From the NCBI GenBank assembly GCA_017307275.1, contig JAFKFK010000022.1, positions 62,001-126,000 of the forward strand: 64,000 nucleotides of DNA. Direction: 5' to 3'. A program made the translations under genes and the position numbers. Under the pieces are notes generated by a model. It did no database searches. It saw nothing but the letters and a program-made list of their open reading frames with translations, and had not been told where the DNA came from. Shown piece after piece: positions 34,961 to 47,621 of this stretch (position 1 is its first letter; every line of letters begins with the position of its first letter). This DNA comes from Alphaproteobacteria bacterium (GTDB lineage: Bacteria > Pseudomonadota > Alphaproteobacteria > Reyranellales > Reyranellaceae).

Positions 34961-36373
34961 ATGAGCCAGACGGCGCACAAGTTCGAGCCCAGCATCCTGC
35001 GCGAGTACGACATCCGTGGCGTCGTGGGCAGCACCGTCCATGCAGCGGATGCGCGCGCGATCGGCCGTACCTTCGGCACGCTGGTCAAGCGCAAGGGCGG
35101 CAAGCGCGTGGCGCTGGGCTATGATGGCCGGCTGAGTTCGCCCGAACTGGCGGCGGCCTGCATCGAGGGGCTGACGGCCTCCGGCGTCGACGTCGTGAAC
35201 ATCGGGGTTGCCGCGACACCCATGCTCTATTTCGCCGTCTATCACCTGGAAGCCGACGGCGGCATCCAGATCACCGGTTCGCACAATCCGCCGGACTACA
35301 ACGGCTTCAAGATGATGATGGGCAAGAAATCGTTCTTCGGCGCCGACATCCAGGCGCTGGGTGCCATGGCCGGCAAGGGCGATTGGGAAAGCGGGCAGGG
35401 CAAAGTCGAGAAGAAGGACATCCTGGTCGACTATGCCGCGCGCCTGCTGCGCGACGTGAAGCCTGGCAAGAAGCTCAAGGTCGCCTGGGACATCGGCAAC
35501 GGCGCCGTCGGCGTTTCGATCCGCGCCGTCGTCGACAAACTGCCGGGCGAGCATTTCGTGCTGAACGAAAAGGTCGACGGCACGTTCCCGGCGCATCATC
35601 CCGATCCGACGGTGCCGAAGAACCTGGAGCAGCTCGTCGCCGAAGTGAAGAAGCACGGTTGCGACCTCGGCATCGCGTTCGACGGCGACGGCGACCGCAT
35701 CGGTGCGGTCGACGGCAAGGGGCGCATCCTGTGGGGCGACCAGCTCCTGGTCCTGTGGGCGCGCGACGTGCTCAAGAGCAATCCCGGTGCAACCATCATC
35801 GCCGACGTGAAGGCGAGCCAGGTGCTGTTCGACGAGATCGCCAAGGCCGGCGGCAAGCCGATGATGTTCAAGACCGGCCACTCGCTGATCAAGAGCAGGA
35901 TGGCCGAGATCGGCTCGCCGCTTGCCGGCGAGATGAGCGGCCACGTGTTCTTCGCCGATACCTTCTATGGCTTCGACGACGCCCTCTATTGCGGGCTGCG
36001 TCTGCTGAACGTCGTTGCGAACGCCAAGGAAAGCCTGGCCGAGATGCGCGATGGGCTGCCTCAGCCCGTTAACACGCCGGAGCTGCGCTTCGACTGCCCG
36101 GACGATCAGAAGTTCGGCGTGGTCGAGAAAGTGAAGGCGCGCCTGCAGAAGGAGGGCGCCAAGTTCTCCGATATCGATGGCGTCCGGGTCAGCACAAAGG
36201 ACGGCTGGTGGCTGCTCCGTGCCTCGAACACCCAGCCCGTTCTCGTGGCCCGCTGCGAGGCGGCCGACAATGCAGGCCTGGATCGACTGAAGGATGAGCT
36301 GAAGGCTGCGCTGGCTGCCAGCGGCGTCGAACTGCCCGACGATGTCGAGGCGGGCGGCGCTGGCCACCACTGA
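34961..36373 (+). CDS. Phosphomannomutase/phosphoglucomutase
   Basis: A 470-residue alpha-D-phosphohexomutase. N-terminal [12 protein letters not shown], phosphoserine loop [12 protein letters not shown] (Ser at about 107), metal loop [12 protein letters not shown], sugar-recognition loop [11 protein letters not shown] and phosphate-binding [14 protein letters not shown]. This matches the AlgC/ManB dual-specificity group; which sugar it prefers is not decidable here. With galU and ugd it links glucose-6-phosphate to UDP-sugars. It overlaps the next gene by one base (TGATG). Confidence 0.94.
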   Translation: MSQTAHKFEPSILREYDIRGVVGSTVHAADARAIGRTFGTLVKRKGGKRVALGYDGRLSSPELAAACIEGLTASGVDVVNIGVAATPMLYFAVYHLEADGGIQITGSHNPPDYNGFKMMMGKKSFFGADIQALGAMAGKGDWESGQGKVEKKDILVDYAARLLRDVKPGKKLKVAWDIGNGAVGVSIRAVVDKLPGEHFVLNEKVDGTFPAHHPDPTVPKNLEQLVAEVKKHGCDLGIAFDGDGDRIGAVDGKGRILWGDQLLVLWARDVLKSNPGATIIADVKASQVLFDEIAKAGGKPMMFKTGHSLIKSRMAEIGSPLAGEMSGHVFFADTFYGFDDALYCGLRLLNVVANAKESLAEMRDGLPQPVNTPELRFDCPDDQKFGVVEKVKARLQKEGAKFSDIDGVRVSTKDGWWLLRASNTQPVLVARCEAADNAGLDRLKDELKAALAASGVELPDDVEAGGAGHH

Positions 36374-36807
36374 TGCGCTTCTTCTTCTACGGCACCTTGC
36401 TCGATCGCGACGTCACCGCGATCGTGCTGGGCCGTCGTTTGCCGCCGCAGGCTTTTCTCGCGGCGAGCCTCTTGGGCCATGCACGACGCCGGGCCAAGGA
36501 TGCCACCTATCCGGTGGTAATCCCCGATCCATTCGATGAGGTCGAGGGAGCAATCGTGGGCGGTCTTAGCCGCCGCGATGTGGCTCGGCTCGCCGGCTAC
36601 GAAGGGCCGGGCTATCGAATTGCACCGCTGCGGGTGAAGGTCGGCGGCGCCTTGACGACGGTATCGGTCTTCGAGCCGATCCAGACCCGGTTGCAGCCGA
36701 GTGGCGATCCTTGGGATCTGGCGCTATGGCAGCGCCGTCACAAGCGGCCGTTCGTTAACTGGCTGCGCAAGGCACTCAACGAGCGCTTGGGGTATTCCAC
36801 GCCGTAA
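36373..36807 (+). CDS. Gamma-glutamylcyclotransferase-like (AIG2 family) protein
   Basis: A 144-residue protein beginning [14 protein letters not shown], the conserved YGTL loop of the AIG2/GGCT fold. LAGYEGPGYRIAPLRVKV then holds a likely catalytic Glu. It may cleave gamma-glutamylamines, or be a ToxD/AIG2-like protein of unknown substrate. Translationally coupled to the mutase gene upstream, and its end overlaps the convergent carboxypeptidase gene by 32 bp. Confidence 0.82.
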   Translation: MRFFFYGTLLDRDVTAIVLGRRLPPQAFLAASLLGHARRRAKDATYPVVIPDPFDEVEGAIVGGLSRRDVARLAGYEGPGYRIAPLRVKVGGALTTVSVFEPIQTRLQPSGDPWDLALWQRRHKRPFVNWLRKALNERLGYSTP

Positions 36808-38236
36808 TCTGCAAAGCCGAGCAGTAGATCTTCTTCTTCTCGAGCTGCTTGCAGCCGTCGACCGCCTGGTCCTGCGAAAGGTTGGCGAGCCGCGCACGAT
36901 GGAAAGTGCGGTTCGCCATCTGGACTTCATCGACCATAGCGGAGGCCGACTTGGCCGAGGCGGGGAGCTGTGACGTGGCGCGCGTCAGGGCGAGCTGGGC
37001 AGCCTGCGGATCGTTGAACGAACCAACTTGAATCACCCAGCTTCCCAGCGCCGGCGTATCGCTGGGCGCAGGAACTGCGGCGGTCGCAGGCACGGTCGTA
37101 GGAGTTGCCGGTGCCGGGGCGACGAAGCCCGCGTACTTCGGCGTGACGGTCGGCTTCTGCTGGGTCGTTGCGTCGACCTTGGCGACAGCGGCCGGCGGGC
37201 GATAGGCCTCGGCGAAGCTCGCGCCCGGATCGAACTGGGCCGCGGTATAGCGAGCCGACGGCGGCTTGCGCTGGGCCGTCCAGGCCGAGAGCTGCATGGA
37301 CTGGGCCATGGCGAAGCCGCGATCCATCAGCGCCGCCATCTGCCGGTCGCGCTGGCTGGCGCTGTCGCCGCCCATGACCACGCCGATCAGCCGGCGGTTG
37401 TCGCGCATCGCGGACATCACGAGGTTAAAGCCCGAGGCGTTGGTGTAACCGGTCTTGAGACCGTCGGCGCCATCGTAGTTGCCGAGCATGCGGTTGTGGT
37501 TCGTGAGCGTACGGTTGCGGTAGGCGTAGCTCTGTACCGAGAAGATCCCGTAGTAGTGGGGATAGTCGCGCAGCAATGCGTTGGCGAGCTTGGTGAGATC
37601 GCGAGCCGTCGTCACCTGCTCGCGGTTGGGCAGGCCCGAGGCGTTGCGGAATACTGTCGAGCTCATGCCGAGCTGACGCGCTTTCTGCGTCATGGCGCGG
37701 GCGAAGGCTTCTTCGCTGCCTGCCATGCCCTCGGCCAGAAGGACGGCGGCGTCGTTGGCCGAACGGGTCACCAGAGCCATCACTGCGTCGCGCACGTTGA
37801 CCGTGCCGCCCGGTGTCATGCCCATCTTGGTCGGCGGCGCATTCAGCGCATTCACCGACACCGGCAGCGAATCCCCCAACGACAACCGGCCCGAGTCGAG
37901 GGCCGAGAAGGTGAGGTAAATGGTCATCATCTTGGTGAGCGAAGCGGGGTAGCGAAGTTCGTCCGCCCGGTCGGCAGCTAGCTCGCGGCCGCTCTGGGCA
38001 TCGACGATCAGATAGGCGTCGCGTCCGCTCACCGCAGGATTAGGCACCCAGGACGAGGCGGCTGGCGCCACACGGCTTGCCTTGGAGCGGGCCTTGGCCT
38101 TGGCCGGTGAACCAGCCCGTTTCACCGACGTCGTCTGTGCATCGACGGGCAGCGGCGCCACGGTGACGCCGACAAATATTACACCTACGGCTAGCCAGGA
38201 AAGGCTGACCGCGATTCGCCTGAAGGGGAAGGTCAT
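36776..38236 (-). CDS. D-alanyl-D-alanine carboxypeptidase with SPOR domain
   Basis: A 486-residue exported penicillin-binding protein. Signal peptide in the first about 33 residues, then a Lys/Ala-rich linker. The peptidase S11 domain has SLTK (Ser99, Lys102), SAN (159-161) and KTG (261-263). After a Pro/Ala-rich linker a SPOR domain closes the protein (WVIQVGSFNDPQAAQLAL). It trims peptidoglycan pentapeptides, and the SPOR part binds denuded glycan, usually at the septum. PBP6-like with an added SPOR domain is frequent in alphaproteobacteria. Confidence 0.94.
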   Translation of the reverse strand: MTFPFRRIAVSLSWLAVGVIFVGVTVAPLPVDAQTTSVKRAGSPAKAKARSKASRVAPAASSWVPNPAVSGRDAYLIVDAQSGRELAADRADELRYPASLTKMMTIYLTFSALDSGRLSLGDSLPVSVNALNAPPTKMGMTPGGTVNVRDAVMALVTRSANDAAVLLAEGMAGSEEAFARAMTQKARQLGMSSTVFRNASGLPNREQVTTARDLTKLANALLRDYPHYYGIFSVQSYAYRNRTLTNHNRMLGNYDGADGLKTGYTNASGFNLVMSAMRDNRRLIGVVMGGDSASQRDRQMAALMDRGFAMAQSMQLSAWTAQRKPPSARYTAAQFDPGASFAEAYRPPAAVAKVDATTQQKPTVTPKYAGFVAPAPATPTTVPATAAVPAPSDTPALGSWVIQVGSFNDPQAAQLALTRATSQLPASAKSASAMVDEVQMANRTFHRARLANLSQDQAVDGCKQLEKKKIYCSALQITAWNTPSAR

Positions 38237-38397
38237 CGCGAATATGCCATACGCTTAAATCGGATTCTTGTGCCCAGCCAATAGCTTATAGGCAATTGTT
38301 GTAAGATTACTAAAGATCATGCGGTTATGCAACGTTCCAGCCGCCGCCGTAGTGCCAAAGTTGGCCCAGAAAGTGCGGGTCCCCATAGGAGGCAGCG

Positions 38398-39117
38398 ATG
38401 AAGGCTTTTTTTGTAGCGTTGACGACGCTGGCCGTTGCCGCGGCCTTGCCAGCCTGGGCGCAACGCGCGGATCGCAATGTCGACAAGCCCATCGTCCGCA
38501 GCTTCCACTGGTTCGACTACGTCGCCGCCAAGGATATCCGCCAGGATTGCACACCGACTGGCCGTAGCCGGCTGCGGCTGATCTATAATGCGCTGTGGGA
38601 AGAGCAGGTTCGCGCCTACGAGGTCTTCCTGCAGCCGGACGGGACGGCGGGCTTCGACATCGGCGTGCTGACCGGGCAGGGCACCGTGACCACGGGCATC
38701 ACGAACATGTTGCTGTCGAACCCGTCGGATATCTTCGGCCCCTGGAGCATGAAGCGTGGCCAGCGCCTGCTGAACGCGGGCGAAACCCGTGAACTTCTCG
38801 GCCTGCTCGACGCCAGCCGCGGGTTTGGGCCGCCGCCCGACGGACTTCGGCTGCCGGACAACGATTTCTGGTGGACGGTCGCTTCCTGTCGCAACGGCGT
38901 ATGGGGTTTTCAGGCTTACCACTATCCCACCGATGGCTTCGCGAATGTGAAATTCTCGGCCAAGCTCTTCTCGTGGGACAATGTGCCGGTCCCTGTGAAT
39001 CCGCCACGCAAACTTGAACCTGCCGAGCTGCGGCGCGACTGGAATGCGCCCATCGAGCGGGCTCGGGCAGACCGCTGGATGCTGGTGGTGGGGAAGGATG
39101 GTTTGCGGCCGAGGTAG
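38398..39117 (+). CDS. Exported hypothetical protein
   Basis: A 239-residue protein with a clear signal peptide (KAFFVALTTLAVAAALPAWA, cut before QRADRN). No membrane helix follows. The mature part has conserved-looking aromatic blocks (FHWFDYVAAKDIRQDC, NDFWWTVASCRNGVWGFQAYHY) and two Cys that could form a disulfide. No family recognised. It is set alone, divergent from the carboxypeptidase gene, with a 161-bp spacer that is AT-rich for this window. Confidence 0.75.
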   Translation: MKAFFVALTTLAVAAALPAWAQRADRNVDKPIVRSFHWFDYVAAKDIRQDCTPTGRSRLRLIYNALWEEQVRAYEVFLQPDGTAGFDIGVLTGQGTVTTGITNMLLSNPSDIFGPWSMKRGQRLLNAGETRELLGLLDASRGFGPPPDGLRLPDNDFWWTVASCRNGVWGFQAYHYPTDGFANVKFSAKLFSWDNVPVPVNPPRKLEPAELRRDWNAPIERARADRWMLVVGKDGLRPR

Positions 39118-39180
39118 CGGAATCGCTAGCACTGCCTATATAATTCCTGTGTGGCTTAGACTTGGAGTTTGATCAGAACG

Positions 39181-39585
39181 ATGGACTTTGTGCGTAGTGC
39201 AGGCGAATGGCGGTTGGGCGGCCCGAACGAGCCTCCCGGTGGGCCGCCGCAGCAGCCGCCGCGCCGTGACGACGGGCAAGGTGGTGATGACGGTCGCACC
39301 GGAGCCCTGACGCTCACCCGGACGCGCACCAAGAAGCCGTCGATGTACAAGGTGTTGATGCTGAACGACGACTACACGCCAATGGAGTTCGTCGTCGACG
39401 TTCTGCAGAACATCTTTCAGAAGAATCGCGAAGAAGCCACGCAGATCATGCTTCACGTCCATCAGAAGGGTGTGGGCGTGTGCGGTGTCTATACCTACGA
39501 GATCGCCGAGACCAAGGTGACTCAGACGGTGGATTACGCCCGCAAGAATCAGCACCCTCTCCAGTGCACGTTGGAGAAAGAGTAG
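39181..39585 (+). CDS. clpS: ATP-dependent Clp protease adaptor ClpS
   Basis: A 134-residue N-degron adaptor. A disordered Gly/Pro-rich N-terminus ([18 protein letters not shown]) precedes the core [20 protein letters not shown], then [27 protein letters not shown]. It delivers proteins with N-terminal Phe, Leu, Trp or Tyr to ClpAP, which pairs with the Aat transferase encoded at 54127. A perfect TATAAT lies at 39139-39144, about 40 nt before the ATG. Confidence 0.95.
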   Translation: MDFVRSAGEWRLGGPNEPPGGPPQQPPRRDDGQGGDDGRTGALTLTRTRTKKPSMYKVLMLNDDYTPMEFVVDVLQNIFQKNREEATQIMLHVHQKGVGVCGVYTYEIAETKVTQTVDYARKNQHPLQCTLEKE

Positions 39586-39624
39586 CAACCGGAGAGTAGT
39601 TCGTTTTTCTGCCGAGGTGGTTCG

Positions 39625-41948
<2,324 letters not shown>

Positions 41949-41952
<4 letters not shown>

Positions 41953-42122
41953 ACGCTTTTCGGCCTCTCTGGATCGCCCTCCGCGCCGCGGTGCTCGCCA
42001 CCGCGGTGTTCTGGGTGGCATTGTTCCTCGTCGACAAGATCGGCTGGCAGGCGCCGCTCGGGCTCACCGAGCAGCTGCTGTTTTTCGTGATCTTCTTCAT
42101 CGGGGTGCTGATGACCAAGTAG
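41949..42122 (+). CDS. Small membrane protein, 57 residues
   Basis: The GTG at 41949 overlaps the clpA stop (GTGA), and the frame runs 57 codons to TAG at 42120-42122. The peptide has two hydrophobic segments (LRAAVLATAVFWVALFLVD and LLFFVIFFIGVLM) joined by a short loop KIGWQAPLGLTEQ, and ends MTK. Codon choice is GC3-rich like its neighbours. Probably a two-helix inner-membrane protein co-translated with clpA. No family recognised. Confidence 0.65.
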
Positions 42123-42126
42123 GTCG

Positions 42127-43305
42127 TCAGCCCTCGTTTTCCTTCCTGAACGGCGAATACTGCATCAGACCTTCGATCTCCTGCTCGACGGCAGGACGCT
42201 CGCGCTTGAGGTAATCGTCGATGGCACGGCGGAAACCGGGATCGACGATCCAGTGGGCGGAGTAGGTTGGCACCGGCATGTAGCCGCGCTGGATCTTGTG
42301 ATCGCCCTGGGCGCCGGCCTCGACGCGGGTGAGGCCATGGGCGATCGCATAGTCGATGGCCTGGTAGTAGCAGGCCTCGAAGTGCAGGAAGGCGTGGCTT
42401 TCGAGGCAGCCCCAGTAGCGACCGTAGAGTGTGTCGTCGCCCTTGAGATTGAGGGCGCCGCCGACCGGCCGGCCGTCGGCCTCGGCCATCACCAGCACGA
42501 CCTTGTCGGCCATGGTGCTGCCGAGGATGTCGAAGAAGGCGCGCGTGAGGTAGGGCGATCCCCATTTGCGGCCGCCGGTATCCATGTAGAAGGCGAAGAA
42601 GGCATCCCAGTGCTCGGGGCCTATCTCGTCGCCGCAAAGTGCGCGCACCGTCAGTCCCTCGCGGCGCACCGACTCACGCTCCTTGCGGATTGCCTTCCGC
42701 TTGCGTGAGGCCAGCGCGCCCAGAAAGTCGTCGAAGGTACGGTAGCCGTTGTTATGCCAGTGATATTGCTGGCCGAGCCTCAGCAGCCAGCCGCGCGCGC
42801 CGAAACGCTTCCAGTCGGCTTCGGTGCAGAAGGTGGCATGGACGGAGCTGATATTGTTGTCGCCGGCGACCGTCGTCAGCATGTCGATCATCGCGTCGCG
42901 CACGGCCTCGGCGTAGGGGCCGGGGCGGGCGAAGAGGCGGGGACCGGGTACCGGCGTGAAGGGCACAGCGACCTGCAGCTTCGGATAGTAGCGACCGCCG
43001 GCTCGCTCGAAAGCCTGCGCCCAGCCATGGTCGAACACGTACTCGCCCTGGGAATGGCCCTTCACGTAGAGCGGCGCCGCACCCTGCAGGGTTCCGTCCG
43101 CAGCCTCGGCCAGGAGATATTGCGGCTGCCAGCCGGTGCGTCGCCCGACCGACTTGGAATCCTCGAGCGCCTTCAGGAACCTGTAACTGAGAAAGGGGTT
43201 GCCGGCCGAGCCCGGCGCCAGCGCGCAGGCGTCCCACTGGGCGGCATCGACAGCGGCCAGCGAGTCGACGATGCGCAGGCCAACGGTCGGGGTGTCATCC
43301 GGCAT
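42127..43305 (-). CDS. FemAB/GNAT-like N-acyltransferase (COG3146, DUF482 type)
   Basis: A 392-residue protein that begins LRIVDSLAAVDAAQWDACAL and NPFLSYRFLKALEDS and later shows FGARGWLLRLGQQYHWHNNGY, RKRKAIRKERE and FFAFYMDTGGRKWGSPYLTR. The later part, GGALNLKGDDTLYGRYWG and FEACYYQAIDYAIAHGLTR, matches peptidogalycan/FemAB-like acyltransferases. Substrate unknown; the family is often called a GNAT acetyltransferase. It ends 5 bp after the small membrane-protein gene, on the opposite strand. Confidence 0.85.
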   Translation of the reverse strand: MPDDTPTVGLRIVDSLAAVDAAQWDACALAPGSAGNPFLSYRFLKALEDSKSVGRRTGWQPQYLLAEAADGTLQGAAPLYVKGHSQGEYVFDHGWAQAFERAGGRYYPKLQVAVPFTPVPGPRLFARPGPYAEAVRDAMIDMLTTVAGDNNISSVHATFCTEADWKRFGARGWLLRLGQQYHWHNNGYRTFDDFLGALASRKRKAIRKERESVRREGLTVRALCGDEIGPEHWDAFFAFYMDTGGRKWGSPYLTRAFFDILGSTMADKVVLVMAEADGRPVGGALNLKGDDTLYGRYWGCLESHAFLHFEACYYQAIDYAIAHGLTRVEAGAQGDHKIQRGYMPVPTYSAHWIVDPGFRRAIDDYLKRERPAVEQEIEGLMQYSPFRKENEG

Positions 43306-43360
43306 GCCTGCAGCATAGCGTGAATCGTGCCAGGAAAAGGGCGAAGAGAGTCCGCGGTTT

Positions 43361-46300
43361 TTACTCGGCTGGCTTGTGCTGGCGGGCCATCTCGTCGGCA
43401 GACCGGCTGAAACGCCGGGTTGCCCACAGGCCGAGCCGGTCGATGTAGACCAGCACCACGGGCACGACGACCAGCGTGAGCAGGGTCGAACTGATCAGGC
43501 CGCCGATCACCGCATGCGCCATCGGCGCACGCTGCGTGGCACCTTCGCCCAGGCCCAGCGCCAGCGGCATCATGCCGAACACCATCGCGAGGGTGGTCAT
43601 CAGGATGGGACGTAGGCGAATGGTGCCGGCTTCGAGCAACGCCTCGTCGACAGGCGCGCCGCGCGCCCGCGCTTGATTGAAGAAGTCGACCAGCAGGATG
43701 GCGTTCTTGGTGACGAGGCCCATCAGCATGATGAAGCCGATGGCCGAGAAGATGTTGAGCGTCGTGCCGGCGATCAACAGGCCCAGGAACACGCCGATCA
43801 GCGACATCGGCAGCGACATCATGATGGCGATGGGCTGCAGGAAGCTGCCGAACTGCGAGGCGAGGATCAGGTAGATGAGGATGACGGCGAGCAACAGCGC
43901 CTGACCGGCATAGGCGGCGCTTTCGGCCATGTCCTTGGTCGAACCGCCGAAGACGAAGCGATAGCCCGGCGGCAGCTTGGTGTCGGCCAGGATCTTCTGC
44001 AGGTCGGCCGAGGCCTCGCCGGTGGAGCGACCGAAGACGTTGGCGGTGATCCAGACTTCGCGGTTGAGATCGCGGCGGTTGATCTGCGAAGCGCCGACAT
44101 CGTTCACGACGTCGGCGATCTGGGCGATATGGACCATGCGCGGTAGCCCGTTGGGCTCGGTGCCGGCGGTGAACCAGATGCGCTGCAGGTCGGCAATGCC
44201 CGTCCGGTCATCGAGGGGCAGGCGGACCATGACGAGGTAATTCTCGCCGTCGGGCGCACGCCACAGGCTGGTCTCGTCGCCAGCAAAGAGGGCGCGCAAC
44301 GACTGAGCGACGGCGGCCGAGCCGAGGCCGAGGTCGGAGGCGGCGTCGCGGCGCAGGCGCACCGACAGGACGGGCTTGGCCGCCTTCAGATTTCGGTCGA
44401 GGTCGACGACACCGGGGATCGCCGCGGCGCGCTTCATGACGTCCTGCGAGAGCTGGTCGAGCACGGCAGTGTCGGGCCCCTGCAGGGAGAGCTGCAGGTC
44501 CTTCTGCACGCCGCCGCCCGGACCGCCCGGAATATTGATCGAGGTCAGGATGCCGGGGATCTGGGCGAGGCGTTCGCGGATCGGCTGGGCGAGCTGGCTC
44601 GGCGAGCGCTTACGCTCCTTCAGCGGCTTCAGCTTGAGGTAGAGGCTGCCCTGGTTCTTGCCGTTGGCGTAGCCGGTGTTGACGGCGCCGTAGGTGTACT
44701 CGATCTCGGGGAACTCGCGTAGGGCGGCATCGACCTGGCGCAACTTGGCTTCGGTGTATTCCAGCGACGAGCCAACCGGCGTCTCGATGCTGATTACCTG
44801 CTCGCCGAGGTCGGCCTGCGGCACGAATTCGAAGCCGATGTACTTCGGCAGGGCGAAGCTGCCCAGGAACGTGACCAGCGCGATCAGCAGGGTCGTCTTG
44901 GGCCAGCGCAGCGACCAGCCGAGCACGCCGCGATAGAAGCGGTTGGCGTGGTCCTGGGTGCCGTTGACGATGCGGGCGAACCGGCCGTTGCCGTGGGCCT
45001 GCGGGTCGTACCAGACCGACGACAGCATCGGGTCGAGGGTGAAGGACACGAACAGCGAGATCAGCACCGCCGCCGAGACCATGACGCCGAACTGGAAGAA
45101 GAAGCGGCCGATGATGCCGCCCATGAAGGCGACGGGCAGGAACACCGCAACAATGCAGAAGGTCGTGGCCAGGACGGCGAGGCCGATCTCGTTGGTGCCG
45201 TCGATGGCGGCCTGGCGGTGTGTCTTGCCGAAGCCGATGTGGCGCATGATGTTTTCGCGCACCACGATGGCGTCGTCGATCAGGATACCGATGGCGAGGC
45301 TGAGCGCCATCAGGGTGAGCACGTTCAGGGTGAAGCCGAAGGCGGCCATCACCATGAACGCGCCAAAGACGGAAATCGGCAGTGCAAGGCCGGTGATGAC
45401 CGTGCTGCGCCAGGAATGCAGGAACAGGAAGACGATGGCGATGGTGAGCAGGCCACCCTCGACCATCGTCTGCTGCACGTTGTCGACCGAATTCTGGATG
45501 CCGCGCGAGCTGTCGCGGACGATCTCCAGCTTGACGTCGGGCGGCAGCGACGATTGCAGCTCGGCGATGGCGCGGCGAACGCCGCGGGCCACTTCGATCG
45601 TGTTCGAGCCCTGCGTCTTCACGATGTCGATGGCGAGCGCGCGCTCGCCGTTCAGGGTCGCGACGTTCTCGAGTTCCTGCTGGCCGTCGACGACGTTGGC
45701 GACCTGCCGGAGATAGACCGGGGCAGGGCCGCGGCGGGCCACGATCAGGTCGGCAAATTCGCCCGGTTCGGCCATGCGGCCGGTGACTTCGACAAGGCGG
45801 TCATTGTTGCCACGCTGGACGTTGCCGGCCGGGAAGTTCTGATTCTCGTCCTTCACCGCCCGCATGATGTCGTTCACGCCGACGCGCAGGGCGTGCATGC
45901 GGCCGGGATCGAGCTCGATGTTGATCTGGCGCTTCACCCCGCCGGCGATGGTGGCGCGGCCGACGTCGCGCACCGTCTGCAAGCGCTTGATGATGAGCTG
46001 GTCGGCCAGTGTGGTGAGATCGCGCGGATATCGGAGCGCACGGCAATCGAGACGATCGGCTGATCGTCCGGATTGAAGCGCTGGATCAGCGGTTCCTTGA
46101 TCTCCGGCCGGAAGCCCGCGCGGACCTGCTGCACCTTCTCGCGCACGTCCTGCATGGCGACGGCCGACGGCACCGAGAGTTCGAACTCGGCGATGACGAA
46201 GGACTTGCCCTCCAGCGAGCGCGAATACAGGACCTTGATGCCGGCAATGGCGTTGACCGATTCTTCGATCTTGCGGCTGATTTCCGTCTCGACCGTTTCC

Positions 46301-46467
46301 GGCGAGGCGCCGGGATAGTCGGTGGTCACGACGACGACCGGAAAGTCGACGTTCGGGAACTGGTCGATGCCGAGCTGCCGGTAGGAGAACAGGCCCATGA
46401 CCAGCAACGCCACCATCATCATGGTGGCGAAGACCGGGTTGTCGACGGCGATCTGGGTGAGCTTCAT
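43361..46467 (-). pseudogene. RND efflux pump (AcrB/MexB superfamily), interrupted by a frameshift
   Basis: Two frames together make one HAE1-type RND transporter of about 1,035 residues, the normal length. The N-terminal frame (46467 to about 46027) encodes QIAVDNPVFATMMMVALLVM and VDFPVVVVTTDYPGASPETV. The rest (about 46026 to 43361) continues with LQTVRDVGRATIAGG, the TM4 region ILIDDAIVVRENIMRHIGFG and later helices. At the junction the reading changes at CGCGCG/GG around 46026-46027; adding one base there restores SDIPRDLTTLADQ. Either a true one-base deletion or an assembly error. The periplasmic adaptor gene is intact 2 bp upstream. Confidence 0.88.
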
Positions 46468-46469
46468 CG

Positions 46470-47621
46470 TCAGGGCCGCGGCGCGGCCTGACGGCCTTCG
46501 ACGAGTTTGACCTTCTGTCCGGCGGTCAGGCCGGGCAGGGGCGCGGAGACGATCGTCATGCCCGCCTCAAGACCTTTGACTTCGACCAGCTCGCCGCGCG
46601 ACCAGGTGCGGACGGCACCGACCGGCTTGCGCACCAGCTCGCCGTTCTCGACCGCCAGCACATAATCGCCCTGATCGTCCTTGCGCATCGCTGGAGCGGG
46701 CACCGCAAGGGCGTGGCTCTTCTCCTGGACCATCACCGAACCGGAGGCGAACAGGCCGCCGCGCAAGGCGTCGTGGCGGTCGGTAATCTCGACGTAGACC
46801 GGGATCGATCGCGACCCGGCCTGGGTCGTCGGGCTGATGCGGGTGATCTTGCCGTCGAAGGTCCTGTCGCCGAAGCCTTCGAGCGTCACGGTCGCGACCT
46901 GACCCACCTTCATGGGCACCACGTCGGCGGCCGGCATCTGGGCCAGGATCTCGACGCGGCTGGTGTCGAGCAGGGCCACGATCCTGCCGTCGATCGGCAG
47001 CGATTCGCCCTGGTTGGCGATGCGTTCGCCGACCACACCGTCGAACGGCGCACGAACCTCCGCGTCGGCGAGATTCTTGCGGGCAACTTCGAGCTGCGCT
47101 TCGGCCACGGCGACCATCGAGGCGCGGTTCTCGGCCGTGGCGCGTGCCTGATCGGCGGCGGACTGCGAGACGATGTTGCGATTGGCCAGCGTTTCCTTGT
47201 CGTTGCGGTCGCGCGCGGTCCATCGCGCGTCGGCACGAGCGGCTTCCAGCGCCGACTGACGCTCGTTGACCTTGGCCTGCAGCTCGATCGTCTCGAAGCG
47301 GGCGATGACCTGGCCCGCGGTAACGCGGTCGCCTTCGCGCACCATCACATCGGCAAGGCGCCCGGCGACACGGCTCTTCACGATCGTCTGGTCGATCGGC
47401 TGCGTCGTGCCCGTAAAACGGACCACATCGACGAGGCCGCGCGGCTTGATCGTATGGATCTCGGCCGGGATGAGTTCGAGTGGTCGATCTGCCTTCGCGG
47501 CTGCCACGTCCTTGGCCGTCGCGGCCGTAGTCTTACCGCTCTTCCAGGCAAAGGACGCACCGCCCAGCAGGACGACGGCGATGGCGATGCCGGCAAACAG
47601 CCATTTCTGCTTGGTTTTCAT
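46470..47621 (-). CDS. RND efflux periplasmic adaptor (membrane fusion protein)
   Basis: A 383-residue protein. N-terminal membrane anchor (WLFAGIAIAVVLLGGASFAW), then lipoyl and hairpin parts (VVRFTGTTQPIDQTIVKSRV, AGRLADVMVREGDRVTAGQV, DAEVRAPFDGVVGERI), a beta-barrel and a membrane-proximal domain. The hairpin is short, as in MdtA/AcrA relatives. It bridges the pump to an outer-membrane channel, whose gene is not in the window. Overlaps the TetR gene end by 4 bp. Confidence 0.93.
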   Translation of the reverse strand: MKTKQKWLFAGIAIAVVLLGGASFAWKSGKTTAATAKDVAAAKADRPLELIPAEIHTIKPRGLVDVVRFTGTTQPIDQTIVKSRVAGRLADVMVREGDRVTAGQVIARFETIELQAKVNERQSALEAARADARWTARDRNDKETLANRNIVSQSAADQARATAENRASMVAVAEAQLEVARKNLADAEVRAPFDGVVGERIANQGESLPIDGRIVALLDTSRVEILAQMPAADVVPMKVGQVATVTLEGFGDRTFDGKITRISPTTQAGSRSIPVYVEITDRHDALRGGLFASGSVMVQEKSHALAVPAPAMRKDDQGDYVLAVENGELVRKPVGAVRTWSRGELVEVKGLEAGMTIVSAPLPGLTAGQKVKLVEGRQAAPRP

